Source: Synaphobranchus kaupii
Lineage: Eukaryota; Chordata; Actinopteri; Anguilliformes; Synaphobranchidae
Direction of reading: 5' to 3'
DNA length: 64,000 nt
Assembly (NCBI GenBank): GCA_029718625.1
Contig: CM056389.1
Coordinates: 5,826,014 to 5,890,013 of the forward strand
Both the position numbers and the translations under genes were made by a program. Below the pieces are notes generated by a model. The model did not search any database. It was not told the origin of the DNA and was given only the letters and a program-made list of their open reading frames with translations. Each line of letters opens with the position of its first letter. The stretch's first letter is position 1. Positions 33,407-45,324 of the stretch are shown here, in pieces.

Positions 33407-33685
33407 CAGTTGAAGTCGGAAGTTTACATACACTTAGGTTGAAGTCATTAAAACTCATTTTTAACCACTCCACAGATTTCATGTTAGCAAACTATAGTGT
33501 TGGCAAGTCAGTTAGGACATCTACTTTGTGCATGACACAAGTAATTTTTCCAACAATTATTTACAGACTACAGATTACAGATTTACAGATTATTTCACTT
33601 TTAATTCACTCTATCACAATTCCAGTGGGTCAGAAGTTACTAGTAACTATTACACTAAGTTGACTGTGCCTTTACATTTTTAATA
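33407..33685 (+). mobile_element. Sleeping Beauty-type Tc1 left inverted repeat (IR/DR)
   Basis: CAGTTGAAGTCGGAAGTTTA (outer direct repeat) follows TA at 33405. It continues through GGCAAGTCAGTTAGGACATC, CTTTGTGCATGACACAAGTA and TCCAGTGGGTCAGAAGTT (inner direct repeat) to AAGTTGACTGTGCCTTT. This is the IR/DR structure of salmonid-type Tc1 elements from which Sleeping Beauty was reconstructed. No transposase or right end follows. The inner direct repeat is split by an ACTAGTAACTAT insertion. Confidence 0.9.
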
Positions 33686-33905
33686 GTTGGTCGCATATCC
33701 TTTGCATGCCATGATTTCCTGATGTCTGTGACCCAACAACATCAAAATACTCTTGATCTTATTTTCTGGTGCTCTTACAAGCGATACTATAATGTCTCTG
33801 CATTTGAATGGATCTCTATGGAATTGGGGGGTGGGACTAGATTTTGCTGTAAATTACACTGGAACAGTATGGAAACACATGGTTGGCTAAATGGCTCTAA
33901 GTCAA
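33686..33905. repeat. Interspersed repeat D, copy 3
   Basis: TTGGTCGCATATCCTTTGCA, GCTCTTACAAGCGATACTAT and GAATGGATCTCTATGGAATT match copies at 29340-29530 and 29949-30190 in the same order and orientation. Confidence 0.7.
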
Positions 33906-34007
33906 GGGAAAAGGGCATTACAATAATCCAGTCTAGAAAATACAAATGCATGTATTAAGGTTTCAGCATCACGCAATGAAAGAATAGGTCGGATTTTAGC
34001 GATATTA

Positions 34008-34923
34008 CTAATATGAAAAACTAACTAATAACTCTGTTTTATCAGCATTTAACCGCAGAAAGTTCATACCCATCCATTTTTTTATTTCTGATACACATGC
34101 CTCTAAATTTAGAAGTTGGGAAAGGTAATTTGGCTTTACAGGTAAATATAGCTGCGTATCATCAGCGTAGCAATAAAATGTAACACCATATTTGCAAATG
34201 ATGTCACCAAGGGGAAGCATATAGATAGAAAAAAGCAAAGGGCCAAGGACCGATCCCTGTGGTACACCAAACTTTACTTCAGAAAATTCAGAGATTGTAT
34301 GATTGTAAATTACACATTGAGTTCTATTTGATACATAAGAGCTTACTGTGAACTACAGTCGACGTTCATTGCTAGGGATAGCTGCTACATTATGGGAAGG
34401 ATGTGCTTTGTCTGTTCTGTAGTGATCTTGATGATGTCTCTGTATGCACTTACTGTACGTCGCTTTGGATAAAAGCGTCTGCTAAATGAATGTGTAATGT
34501 AATGTAATAAGAATGAAACCAAGAAAGCACCGTCCCCTGTAAGCCAATATGCTTCTCCAGGCGGCTGAAAAGTATGCTATGGTCAACGATGTCAAAAGCT
34601 GCACTCAGGTCAAGAAACAGCAACAAGGATGTTAAGTTAGAATAAACAGTAAACAGTAGATTATTGATTACTCTGGTCAAGGCAGTTTCAGTAGAATGAC
34701 GGGACCGAAAGCCAGATTGAAATTTATCGTAAAGATTATTGTTGGATAGGTAGGCAGTAAGTTGATCAGCGACAGCCCTTTCAAGTAATTTCGACATAAA
34801 AGGAAGATTGGAAATTTGTCTATAATTATTCTGAATTTGCAAATCCATGTTAGGTATTTTAAGCAGTGGTTTAATAATGGCAAGCTGAGGGCACAGAGCC
34901 CATGGAAAGCGACTTATTGACAA
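34008..34923 (-). pseudogene. L2 LINE reverse transcriptase, interrupted by a repeat insertion
   Basis: From the 5' side: AIIKPLLKIPNMD, NNYRQISNLPFMSKLLERAV, FQSGFRSRHSTETALTRV and LLLFLDLSAAFDIVDHSILF (palm motif A). After the 158-bp insertion follow SYVSNRTQCVIYNHTISEFS, VKFGVPQGSVLGPLLFSIYM, YCYADDTQLYLPV (catalytic YADD) and MNFLRLNADKTELLVS. The order is that of fish L2 LINEs. The C-terminal part beyond NADKTELL is absent. The RT is therefore dead. Confidence 0.88.
34348..34505 (-). mobile_element. SINE/LINE-tail type repeat, copy 2, inserted in the L2 RT
   Basis: GCTAGGGATAGCTGCTACAT, TGTTCTGTAGTGATCTTGAT and CGCTTTGGATAAAAGCGTCT, followed by a (TGTAA)n tail, are the reverse of 27388-27545. 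The insertion falls between the RT words LSWFHSY and YVSNRTQ, which dates it after the L2 copy. A short TCTTA-type target duplication is possible but not certain. Confidence 0.85.
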
Positions 34924-35352
34924 TATTAAGAATGTGACTATTTAAAACAGGAAACAGTTCCTTAAAAAGATTAGACGGTATAGGATCTAATATGCAGGTT
35001 GTAGGTTTGGAAGCAGTTAAAGGCCTAAGCTGGTAAAGGCCTCAGCGAAAATTATTTCAAACTGTGAAAGAGTGCAGTTGGTCTGAGTCACAGTGCCTGC
35101 ATCCATCAAAGTAATGGACAGCTCATAGCCATCATACTGAGCGCAGTGTGGACCATTGATTTTATCTCTAATTGAATCAATCTTATTTGTGAAGAAATTC
35201 AGAAAATCATCAGCATTGAATGAAGAGCTATTGGCAGGGGCATTCTGTGTGAGTTTAATAACAGTATCAAACAGAAACCGAGGATTATTTTTATTAATAT
35301 TAAGTTAGAAAAATATGCTGTCCTAGCAGCTGAGAGTGCACGTTTATACTTC

Positions 35353-36300
35353 TTAAAACTCTCGACCCAGGTAAGGCGAGAAATCTCGTTTTGTCATACG
35401 CCACCTGCGCTCAAGATTTCTGCAAATCTGTTTCAGTGCACGGGCATCCTCTGAAAACCATGGCACTGATTTCATCCTGGTGCGTTTTCTTGTTGTAAGA
35501 GGAGCGACAGAGTCAAGCATTTTAAGCAAGGCACTATTCAGGTTGTCTGTGAGATTATTAAGGGAATCAGAATTTGCACTACAGGAGTCAGGTACATCAG
35601 GTAAACACTCAGCCAGTATAGACCTAGCATTGCTGTCAATACGGCGATAAGTATATGTATCAGGCTCAGAACACTGACTTGGAGGACAGAGAGATACACT
35701 GAAAAAGACACAGGAGTGATCAGAAACTGGAACCTGTAAAATAGATGAAACATCAGCACCAATACCCTTTGTAAAAATGAGGTCCAGTGTATTTCCACAG
35801 TTGTGAGTGGCATTCTTCACATGTTGGGTAAAGTTTAGACTAGTAACAAGATCCATAAATGCTGCTGCTCTAGAATCTGAACAGTCATTTACATGTAAGT
35901 TAAAATCACCCAGTAAAACTATTCTTATCATATTTGACAAGAGCAATTGACAATAATTCAGAAAACTCAGATTAAAAAATATGATTGTGCTTTGGGGCTC
36001 TATAAATGGTTAATGCAAGAATGTGTTGTTGAGTTCTAATAACCATGGCTAGATATTAAAAAGTTGAGAAATCTCCAGAAGTACATTCGGTGCAGGTGAA
36101 CAAATTAGAAAAGATGGTTGCTATTCCACCCCCTTTCATGCCTTGTCTAGCAGAAAATAAGAAGCTATAGTCTGGGGGAGAAGCCTCAATTAGTGTCGCT
36201 GAGGCAGTGGACGAGAGCCAACATTCAGTAAGAAATAGAAAATGTAGACCGTATTGATAAATAAAATCATTAATATAAAAACTCTTACTAGAGAGCGATC
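35353..36300 (-). pseudogene. L2 LINE endonuclease region
   Basis: Reading from about 36300 downward in changing frames gives INDFIYQYGLHFLFLTECWL (catalytic Glu box), GGGIATIFSNLFTC, then from 35946 IVLLGDFNLHVNDCSDSRAA, FTQHVKNATHNCGNTLDLIF and VPVSDHSCVFFSVSL (Asp-His end of the nuclease). A linker follows, then KSVPWFSEDARALKQICRNL. These are the conserved blocks of the L2/CR1 apurinic-type endonuclease. Stops and frameshifts lie between 35946 and 36190, so it is not functional. Confidence 0.83.
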
Positions 36301-36330
36301 TAATAATGCAAACTTCAAATCATCTGAAAT

Positions 36331-36447
36331 AAGCTTTTCATCTGAGGGGGACATGGAAGCTGCAGAATTAAGCTTTTCATCTGAGGGGGACATGGAAGCT
36401 GCAGAATTAAGCTTTTCATCTGAGGGGGACATGGAAGCTGCAGAATT
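36331..36447. repeat. 39-bp in-frame triplication inside the L2 LINE
   Basis: Three identical 39-bp units (AAGCTTTTCATCTGAGGGGG, ACATGGAAGCTGCAGAATT) start at 36331, 36370 and 36409. On the LINE strand they translate as three copies of the 13-residue block KLNSAASMSPSDE. The length preserves the reading frame. Confidence 0.95.
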
Positions 36448-36606
36448 AAGCTTTTTCAAGCTGTCAAGTTTTTTGATATTGAAAGGCTAGTATACGGTTT
36501 TGCTAAATAGGTTTTACAACCTGCATTATAGCATTTGTTTGGTCTACTATTGATTATAACAGGTATAGTATTGGTGGAGGAGGCTAGTCAAAAGCGAGGG
36601 GCATTA

Positions 36607-36960
36607 TTAACGGAATAAAATATGTTGTTTGCTAAGAATCGAGCACCCAGCGCACTCCACAAGAGCGTCTCCCCCCACGATTTCCTGCAACGGTCCAAGG
36701 CTCTGGGAGTGGAGTGGTATTGGCTTGGGTTTGGCACCAAGCTCGTCCCATGGGATTCGAGGTTGGGTCGGGGCAAAGACTGCACATGAGACAGTCGGAG
36801 CCATCTCTTCGACAGCCATCGTTGGTGCAGGGCAAAACGACACCATGGAGTCAATGGTCTGATAAAGAACGGATATTCTCCCTTCCAATTCCGAAACCGT
36901 CTGGATGAGGCGAGCACAGCCTTTGCAGCCGGGATGCGAGGTAAGAGGAGGCATACACAC
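36607..36960 (-). pseudogene. L2 LINE ORF1-like fragment
   Basis: This 117-codon frame starts MCMPPLTSHPGCKGCARLIQ, then TVSELEGRISVLYQTIDSM. It has a small Cys cluster (CKGC) followed by a short heptad-like segment, as in ORF1 proteins of fish L2 LINEs, which bind the element RNA. It lies upstream of the endonuclease on the same strand. The frame ends early (SILSKQHILFR, stop), so the ORF1 is truncated or frameshifted. Confidence 0.6.
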
Positions 36961-37339
36961 GGGGCGTTTTAGTCCTTGATAACTCCGAGTTTTAGGTCCA
37001 TAAAAAGCGTCCGAAAGTCGATGGATAAGTCCACGGAAGGTTTTCCAGCAGCAGGTGAAGAAGCAAGTTAAAAAGTAGGTAAAAAATAAGGATTATATAA
37101 AATACTATTTAAAAAGTAGGTAGCTGTAGCAGCAGCAAACGTGCTTCTCGCTGAAAGTCGTGCTTAAAACAATAAAATGATAAAATGATCAAATAATAAA
37201 ATGATAAAATGTAAAAAAAAAAAATTTATGTTAAAATAGTAAAATGATAAAATAATAAAATTCCAAAATCGCAGCAGTCAACTCCGAGCTCTCTCGCTAG
37301 TGCGTCTAGTGCCTTCAGAGGGCCAAAGAATTCAGTTAA

Positions 37340-37875
37340 AAAAATATTGTAATTCCCACTTGAAAATGATGCAAGTGAGTTTTATGAGCCAAAACTGTTG
37401 ATTTGTATTTAAATATATCATAATTATTTTTTATTTAGAGCAGTGCACAATTTAGCCATTTGGATAGATTTGGAGACACATGGACAACAGGGTACACTGC
37501 CTATATTTTGCATCATAGACCTTTACTAGTTCTGCATATCATCCTCAGATTTTGCACACTTGTTGACATGGAGTTTATGATCCAGGAAATGGATATATTT
37601 ACCCGTTTCCCCTTTGTAGCTCTCAGTATTTTGTTGCAAACTAAAGAAAAACATCTTTACAAAGTTTCTTTGCATTTGTGGCACTTTATTTTTACTTACA
37701 TTATGAGAATAAACAATTATAAGTTTGTATTGTAAATGGTACACCTATCTTGTTTCATTTAAGCCATTTACCAAGTTTATGTGATGCTCACACCTGGAGT
37801 TATAAAGGCTTAAACAGAGCACCCCCTAAATAGATGAGAATTGACCAAATTTGCCATCTGCACGAAGGGGTTAAA
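37340..37875 (-). repeat. Interspersed repeat A, copy 2 (reverse)
   Basis: This is the reverse-complement match of 21985-22520. ATCCATTTGGATAGATTTG-type blocks, CATGGAGTTTATGATCCA, TCACACCTGGAGTTATAAAG and CATTTAAGCCATTTACCAAG are shared. The frames at 37460-37735 and 37526-37744 are translations of this repeat. Confidence 0.8.
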
Positions 37876-40020
37876 CTCACATTTTCCCAAAATCCCATCG
37901 ATGATAAGAGGCACCTAAAACAGATCACTACTCTTCTATTCAGTGTCTCACGGTCATTCTGTCAGTTGTCTTGTTCAACTGTCAGAATTCTGAGAGACTG
38001 TCAGGTCAATATTTTCACTGGACACTGTGTAGGCTATATCCCGCTTTAAAAGTCCCAGCTTATTAGTGAAAGATTTAAACGGATTCTGAATCATGTTCCA
38101 ATCATGTTAACAGAGACGAGCGTAGGCTACTGTAACTTTTGGGTAGCAAATAACAATGCTGAATACTTCTGACATAATTTACATAGCAAATGTATGCCCA
38201 GATCACAGCGCTTCATTGAAAGTGGCCAAGGAAAATCGATCACGGTTCAGAAAATACATAACATTTAAAGATTCAATTCCATCTTCTACTGGGACTTTTG
38301 CGTTTATCGAGGGTGTGACAGAAAGTTTCGGTGCAGCTGACCACAATTGAACGCTTTCACTTTCACCATTTGGTTGAACACGAAAAGTCACTTTTTTAAA
38401 CTTTTTTTGACCTAATATACAACGTTGCTTTGATTTATCACCAGTAATTGACCCACAAAAACATTGTTTCATTTCATCATATGGGTTACTGCTATTGGTT
38501 TCTGCTAGCTTCATCATTCTAGCCGCATGCGGCGATCAATAAAGGCTAACAACACACTTTACACGCATTTACTTCTTTTAAGTTTTATTACCACTGCAGT
38601 GATGTAAAAAAAGTCAACAAACATTTTCTGTCATAAATGTATTGTCAAGCTCACACGCATTCACTGCTGTCTACGTTCTAAGGGCCAGACTTGAGATAAG
38701 CATGCGCAAATGGGACTTACTCCCGAAATTCCACGTAGCTTAAGCTATTTGTGATTCAGACAGACTTATCCGCTGTTTTAAGTGTCTCCAATAGATACAC
38801 GGCATTATGCGTGCGGGGTGGAGATTTGATGAGTGAGAAAGTAGTTTATGTCCAGCGCCGCCCATAGATTATTATGAAAAATACAGCATCTTTCGTATAA
38901 ATGGATATTAGAATGATTGCATTTTATTTGAACATAATACTGGTCATATTTTCCTTTGCAAGAGCTTATCAGAGCTGTCATAAAAAGAAAAATATGCACA
39001 AGTAGGCTATGATTGACCGTCTGGTATATCATACCAGACCAATATTAGATGGAACAATTGATAGACAGTGTCTGGATCATATTTGCTTTGATGGAGAGAC
39101 GATTTGTGTCAGCACAGCTTCTCCAAAATTATTAAGTTGAAGGCGTCGCATATAGGCTATTGTGTTCAACCACCGTAGGCTAATTGACTTTATTAGGTAA
39201 ATCATTAAAAAAAGATTTGATTTTAGATTTTTAAATCTTTTTTTTCCCCAGTAAATCCAACGATTTATTTGTTTACCTAATATTGTGTGCAACCACTGTC
39301 CAGCGATTATTTCTTTTGATTGTGTGACGGGTATATCCCAGTCATCAATAGAAGCTATGATCATTTTATCAATGCGATGTATTAAAGCGTTCACTGCATG
39401 CCTATACCCCGTCACGCAAGAGCAACTACGATGTGCAAAGGCAGGATTTTCCTAAAGGCAAATGCCTTTAAATTAAAGGCACTGTCACTGACATGTTGAA
39501 AACGCATAACCCCAGAAACTATTTTTTAGTAGATACCTGGCAACCCGGGGGGCAGGTACAAGAAACAGGTAACTAGAATATCATGCCCTGTACCACCCAG
39601 ATTTTGAGATAAGCACCTGCGCAACACAAGTTAGAATACGGAGTAAGTCTGCTCACGTTAAATCCGTGCAGGAGAGGCACTTAAGGGCATGACTTAAGTT
39701 GGCCATCTCTGAATCCTGCCCGAAAGCTCCGGTTTTTCCTGCTGTCGCTGAACCAAAAGATTTTAGATCCGCCTCTTTCTCTCTGCATGTGCACTTTGGT
39801 GACCGGTAGCTAGCTATTGGTCAAGAATCATTAATGCTATGATTGGTCTTTTTCCTTTTTTACAGAAACACATCTCACACAGAAGCACTGCTGCTGTGCT
39901 TGCTTGTGTGCATACGGGGCACAAACAGAACCAAACCGAAACGGGAGATTTTGAAATTATGAATTTGCTCTGAATCGTCACTTGCCCACTCAGGCAGGTC
40001 ACTGGTCGGTTTTACATACA
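37876..40020. other. Intergenic sequence with one unassigned open frame
   Basis: A minus-strand frame at 38203-38517 (104 codons) has balanced composition (SVTPSINAKVPVEDGIESLN). It has no recognised domain, no clear splice sites and no ORF neighbours. The rest is AT-rich without identifiable elements. Runs near 38690 and 39600 (TTGAGATAAGCA) may be fragments of the same dispersed repeat. Confidence 0.4.
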
Positions 40021-40860
40021 CTGGATTAGTTTAGCCCTATTGGAGCTGGATTAGTTTAGCCCTATTGGAGCTGGATTAGTTTAGCCCTATTGGAGCTGGA
40101 TTAGTTTAGCCCTATTGGAGCTGGATTAGTTTAGCCCTATTGGAGCTGGATTAGTTTAGCCCTATTGGAGCTGGATTAGTTTAGCCCTATTCGGGCTGGA
40201 TTAGTTTAGCCCTATTGGAGCTGGATTAGTTTAGCCCTATTGGAGCTGGATTAGTTTAGCCCTATTGGAGCTGGATTAGTTTAGCCCTATTGGAGCTGGA
40301 ATAGTTTAGCCCTATTGGAGCTGGATTAGTTTAGCCCTATTCGAGCTGGATTAGTTTAGCCCTATTGGAGCTGGATTAGTTTAGCCCTATTGGAGCTGGA
40401 TTAGTTTAGCCCTATTGGAGCTGGATTAGTTTAGCCCTATTGGAGCTGGATTAGTTTAGCCCTATTGGAGCTGGATTAGTTTAGCCCTATTGGAGCTGGA
40501 TTAGTTTAGCCCTATTCGAGCTGGATTAGTTTAGCCCTATTGGAGCTGGATTAGTTTAGCCCTATTGGAGCTGGATTAGTTTAGCCCTTTTGGAGCTGGA
40601 TTAGTTTAGCCCTATTCAGGCTGGATTAGTTTAGCCCTACTGGAGCTGGATTAGTTTAGCCCTATTGGAGCTGGATTAGTTTAGCCCTATTGGAGCTGGA
40701 TTAGTTTAGCCCTATTCGGGCTGGATTAGTTTAGTCCTATTGGAGCTGGATTAGTTTAGCCCTATTGGAGCTGGATTAGTTTAGCCCTATTCGGGCTGGA
40801 TTAGTTTAGCCCTATTCGAGCTGGATTCGTTTAGCCCTATTCAAGATGGATTAGTTTAAC
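40021..40860. repeat. Minisatellite array, 25-bp unit
   Basis: About 33 copies of CTGGATTAGTTTAGCCCTAT plus TGGAG occur with an exact 25-bp period and very few length changes. Variants are point changes (TCGGG, TCGAG, TCAAG), concentrated toward the right end. It is sharply bounded on both sides. Confidence 0.97.
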
Positions 40861-43800
40861 CGAGGGATGTTGATTTAAGTTATTACTGACAGGATGCGTG
40901 ATTGTAATCCAGCACAAGTCTGCAATGTCTGTCGGGAAAGTAAAAACGAAACGAATGATCATCCGTGTTTCTCTGAACTCAGAGGGTCTTCAGTAGCTAA
41001 TAGCAATCCAGTTCGAATGGACCCTGCAGTAATGCAATTGCATATGCGTTATGTATGGTGGAAGCATGCAAATGAGATCATGCGAACCGCTTTAACGACG
41101 CGTTGAACAGTGATGCTCACACTCAGCTGTTTCTAAACTGTCTGACGGTGAAGATTCATCAGTATTGGCCTAGCCTACTCACAAAAAATTTGACAGTAGC
41201 TCAAAAGTATTCTGCAAATTAGCATACTACAGTAACCCCAAACATCAAAACAGCCTCATTGCTAGGAATATTGGTTGCGTTTGCCATGGTACTTTCCACT
41301 ACATATTTTATATAGCCTACATCTGTCTTGCTATATATCCTTATTTTTATTGATTTAGAATTCAACAGTGATATTTATTTTTATTTTTACCTTTGCATTG
41401 TGTTGTGTTGTATTGTTATTCCGCATGAATTTATACAAATATTGAAATAATTTTTCACCTAATTGTTTGAAGTGTTTAATGTATGCCAAATATCACGAAT
41501 GAACTCATGAAAAACAACCTTTAAAATTTGGGGACGGTCCACATTGACTTTGGGATGGTTAAAATTGTATTTAGGGACGTTGGTGAAAAAAGTTAGTCTG
41601 GAGCCCTGGTCCCATGACCTAGAAATCGGAGTTTACCTACTTTTAGCATTGATGTGCATGATACTAATGTTCTATTTCGTTCCTCCGACCATTAGGGTCA
41701 TCAATATGGATGGCCTTCTGGGGCCAGATGCATCAAGACTTTTATACCAGAATTGTCATGGTACATGACCCTAACATTGCTTTATGTGGTTAACCGTAGC
41801 GTAGTTTCTGACCTTGTCGGGCAGGCTTCTCAACATAGCAAGGTTAGCTCGTCTTCAGTGGCAGTACTGCCAAAAATGTCCAGACAAGATGATGATATCT
41901 GACTGGTTGAGAACCACCTGTGCGTTGCAGTAATGGATATGTAGTCCGTTAAAGTGGACTACAAGCCAAACTACAATCATTAATCCATTACTTTAAAAAA
42001 TAAAAAAACATACGATGTATGGTTTATATCTTTATACCACACAGGCTAATTCAGGAACATTTCTATAAATCAGATTGCAAGAAATAGTCGATAGTCTCCA
42101 AAGCCTGTTCTATCTGTCATAGGGAATTTACTTCTGAAACCAGACTCCGCCCACGTCTGATGTATTCACTTGAGTACTCTATTGAGTAGCCCATGCCAGT
42201 TGAGTACGCCTATCCTTTAAAAAAAAAAGTTTTTAAAACCTGTCTCCAGTACGCGACAATTCTGAAAATCGAGTGTTCTAATATCCCCAGATGATATTGG
42301 CTACTTATTTTCGGGTTTTCCCTGATAATAGTATGGAAGATATATATATACAGTAGTTTAGTAGCTTCTGTATATATTGGTTAGATGGATTGGCTCGCTA
42401 AACATGGAAATGCATGTTTATGTAACTTAAGTTAGTTTATCGTTATGCAGGTGGTTGGTGGTCAAAACACTCAGTGTTTAAAACTAATCGTCTTTTTTTC
42501 TGAATTGTTATGGCACCCCAACCCAAACAACATAGTCCCTGAACTACGACCGATACTCATCGCAAAACTAAAATTAGCAGATTAATTAGCAGACTTGGTG
42601 TTACCAACATCCAATATTTGCCCATGAAACATTCCAAAATAGGGTGAATATACCAAGCTAAATAACAAGTAACAAAAGTAGAGTAAACAACAGCAAAATC
42701 ACATTCAGTTTCTCCCTCAACTCTCCTCTACGCCTCCCCAGAAAACACAAAGACGTTGTGACTTTTACTTTTCTTTCATAATTTCCATTAAACTTTTGCT
42801 CTGTGTCACATCTTTCTGCTTTTACTTTACTCTCTGTTAGCAGGAAAACAAAATAAACAATAGGTAATGATCCCTGTAGGTAAAGGTAACATAACAAAAG
42901 GGTAAATAGCATAACAATGTGTTTATCATAAAACTGTGCTTGGGGTACAGACAGCATATCAAACTGATGTACAATTTTCAATGATAATGACGATAAGAGC
43001 AAGACAAGTATACTGTACCATTTCTTTTGCACTCTGATCTTTTTCATCGTCCTCACTTTCCATTGGAGGTAGCCATTGATATTCTAGAGGCTTTCAGTTC
43101 CTCTCTAGAATCTTTTGGATAAAATAAAATCAAATTGTATTTGTAGGGTAGTTATGAGGACGGTTACAGTGAAAATATTAAGGAAATGAGGCTGAGAAAT
43201 CACCCACCTAAAGCAGCATAGCATACAAAGAAGATGTCTATCATTTTATCAAAATGTTTAGCATCCCATTAATATTTGTATTAAAAAAAAAAAAAGTACA
43301 AAAAAAAAAGTTCTGAAGTAGAAATTGCACAATGCTCATTTCACCTGCCATCCTGGTTACATTGTTAATGAGATCATTTTCTAATAGGAATTGAGAAAAT
43401 GCAACGACAAATTTAATCTACTTCGACCACAAATGGGGGGTTTCGGACAAGTGAAAAATGGACAAGTGCTCAAAAACCTTAATGTCAAGCGCTGAATGTT
43501 ATGTGTTTGTGGGTCTCTGCCTTCTTCCTCCCTCTCAGTCTCCGGCTAACGTTAGTAGGAGCCACCGTTTTATCAGTTATATCCCCATCTGTGGCCTTGG
43601 ATGGTTCTTCCTTACTGCAGCGAGAGAGAGATTATTACACAACATTCCTTTATGACCATTACCATAGCACACATGTAAATGTTATTAAAATCAAATATGC
43701 CATTATGTTATTCTACGTTAAAACGAAGTTGTTTTACATAGTTGGTATATGTTTAGCTCGTCGTCAACTCAGCTGCTGTGTTGAGGCTGAGAAGACAACG

Positions 43801-45324
43801 GTAATTTAGCAACGGTAGTTTTTTCTCACCTCCACCTCGCGTTGAACTGTGTTGGCTATAACGTTAGCACGACCCTTTACGGCTTTCTAAAGTTATTCAC
43901 CAGAGAGTAAACCTTTCCCTCGCCCATAAGCTAATTAGTTATTGAGCATTGATAGTAGGCCTATTATATAATTAACGGTAGCTAGCTAACATCTGCAAGC
44001 TCGCTGTAGCCAGCTGCCGAGAGCTGTTATTAGCGTGTATGTTTATAGCAGCTAGCATGTAACGTTAGCTAACGACCAAGTAAAGAAATTAGACAAAAAT
44101 GTATATTGTCAAATTGTCTCGGAATATATTTGACTAACGTTATCCTACAGTCAGTTTACCGTTAACTTTATTTGGTATTTAAATATTACCTTAACCTTAG
44201 AAAACCAACCTAGCAAGCTGAGTTAGCTGTCTGTCGCTTCTGTTAATTTACCTCAGAACCAGGCAGCTAACGGTCAAGAAAAGTTCTGAAAGACTGAATT
44301 TAGTGAACATCAACACAGACAACCAGAAAACGTGTTTGGCTATAGATATACGTCTTAAATTAACTATAAAATTGAAATTGTACGTGAAAATTTGGTTTCG
44401 CTAATGGTAAATAAAATAAATGTACAAACCAATACTAACCCGAACTGTGCGCTTTATGCTGTTAATCTCACAGTGAGACCACTGGGCGTGTTCGAGTAGA
44501 CACCGGTGAGCAGTTGGCTTGCCTGCCTCAGGCGGAAATTACAAACACCTGAGCAGATCAAACTGGGACAGTTTCGGACGTTTCTGAAACCGGCAGTTGT
44601 TTGTTGTTGCGGAGGACTTGGAGGCGACAGAGATGTCCTTTTTACTTAAAAATCTTGAAGAAATGGAGGAGAACGAATGAAGGTTGTTTTAATACTGACT
44701 TACATTATTTAATGACTTGTATTGCTAGGGTATTTATCTTTTGCCTCGCGACTTTGGCTAAGCACCCTGAATTGTTCCACAGTGAAACTGCAATTAAAGT
44801 TCTTGAATAAATATGTATATTTGCCATTGGAATGAAAGCGCTGGGTGCCGTTTCATTATAGAATAACTAAATTATTTAGCTAAGCTGTCATCTGTTATGG
44901 TAACATACCTGTAAACATTAGGCTGCTTATGTTCTATTGCTCATATTCAGTCGTTTCTTGTCTGTAAATTTATGAAATGGCCTAAACTACACCTGTCATC
45001 TCTGTTTAGACTAGCAAACATGGTAACATGTCATTTTAGTTCATCTAAACCCAGAAGACATTGTAGCCATACATTGTAATGTGAGAATCTATGTAGCTAT
45101 GTTAAGTATCATAACTTACATGCATGTTTTCATTGACTTTTGAGTGGTGGTTCTAAAGAATATTTTATTGCAGAATATCTGTACCAATATAAATGAGAAA
45201 TGTCTCTTTCATGGGACTTCTTTAGAGTTGTACAGTTAATACATTGAAGATATTCCTTGTGACATAATGGAAAAGTGTATTAATCCTAATCATTAATTAT
45301 GTTGCTATGAAATAATAATACTTG
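40861..45324. other. Gene-poor intergenic sequence
   Basis: No exon, RNA gene or complete element was identified. Open frames at 40894-41106, 42658-43056 (minus, leucine-rich), 43458-43655 and 44601-44810 have no domain signature. A GTTAGCTAACGTTAGC-rich stretch lies at about 43960-44290. A37-like runs occur at about 43285-43310. Confidence 0.4.

Larger units (their letters stand above)
34020..37345 (-). mobile_element. L2-type LINE, near full length but decayed
   Basis: This minus-strand non-LTR retrotransposon has ORF1-like sequence (36607-36960), an endonuclease region (about 36300-35353) and an RT region (34923-34008). The 3' boundary is where the RT frame diverges after NADKTELLVS. The 5' boundary is set by loss of similarity near the reverse copy of repeat A. 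It is interrupted by a SINE-type repeat at 34348-34505 and carries a 39-bp triplication at 36331-36447. An AT-rich tract (37140-37265) lies within its 5' part. Confidence 0.8.

Noticed and set aside
42658..43056. 132-codon leucine-rich minus frame suggesting a membrane protein
   Set aside because: Composition is explained by AT-rich DNA. There are no conserved motifs, promoter or splice context.
43458..44830. Possible first exon or processed transcript (open frames, CG-richer patch, AATAAA at about 44808)
   Set aside because: No protein similarity or consistent exon structure could be found. AATAAA alone is weak in AT-rich sequence.
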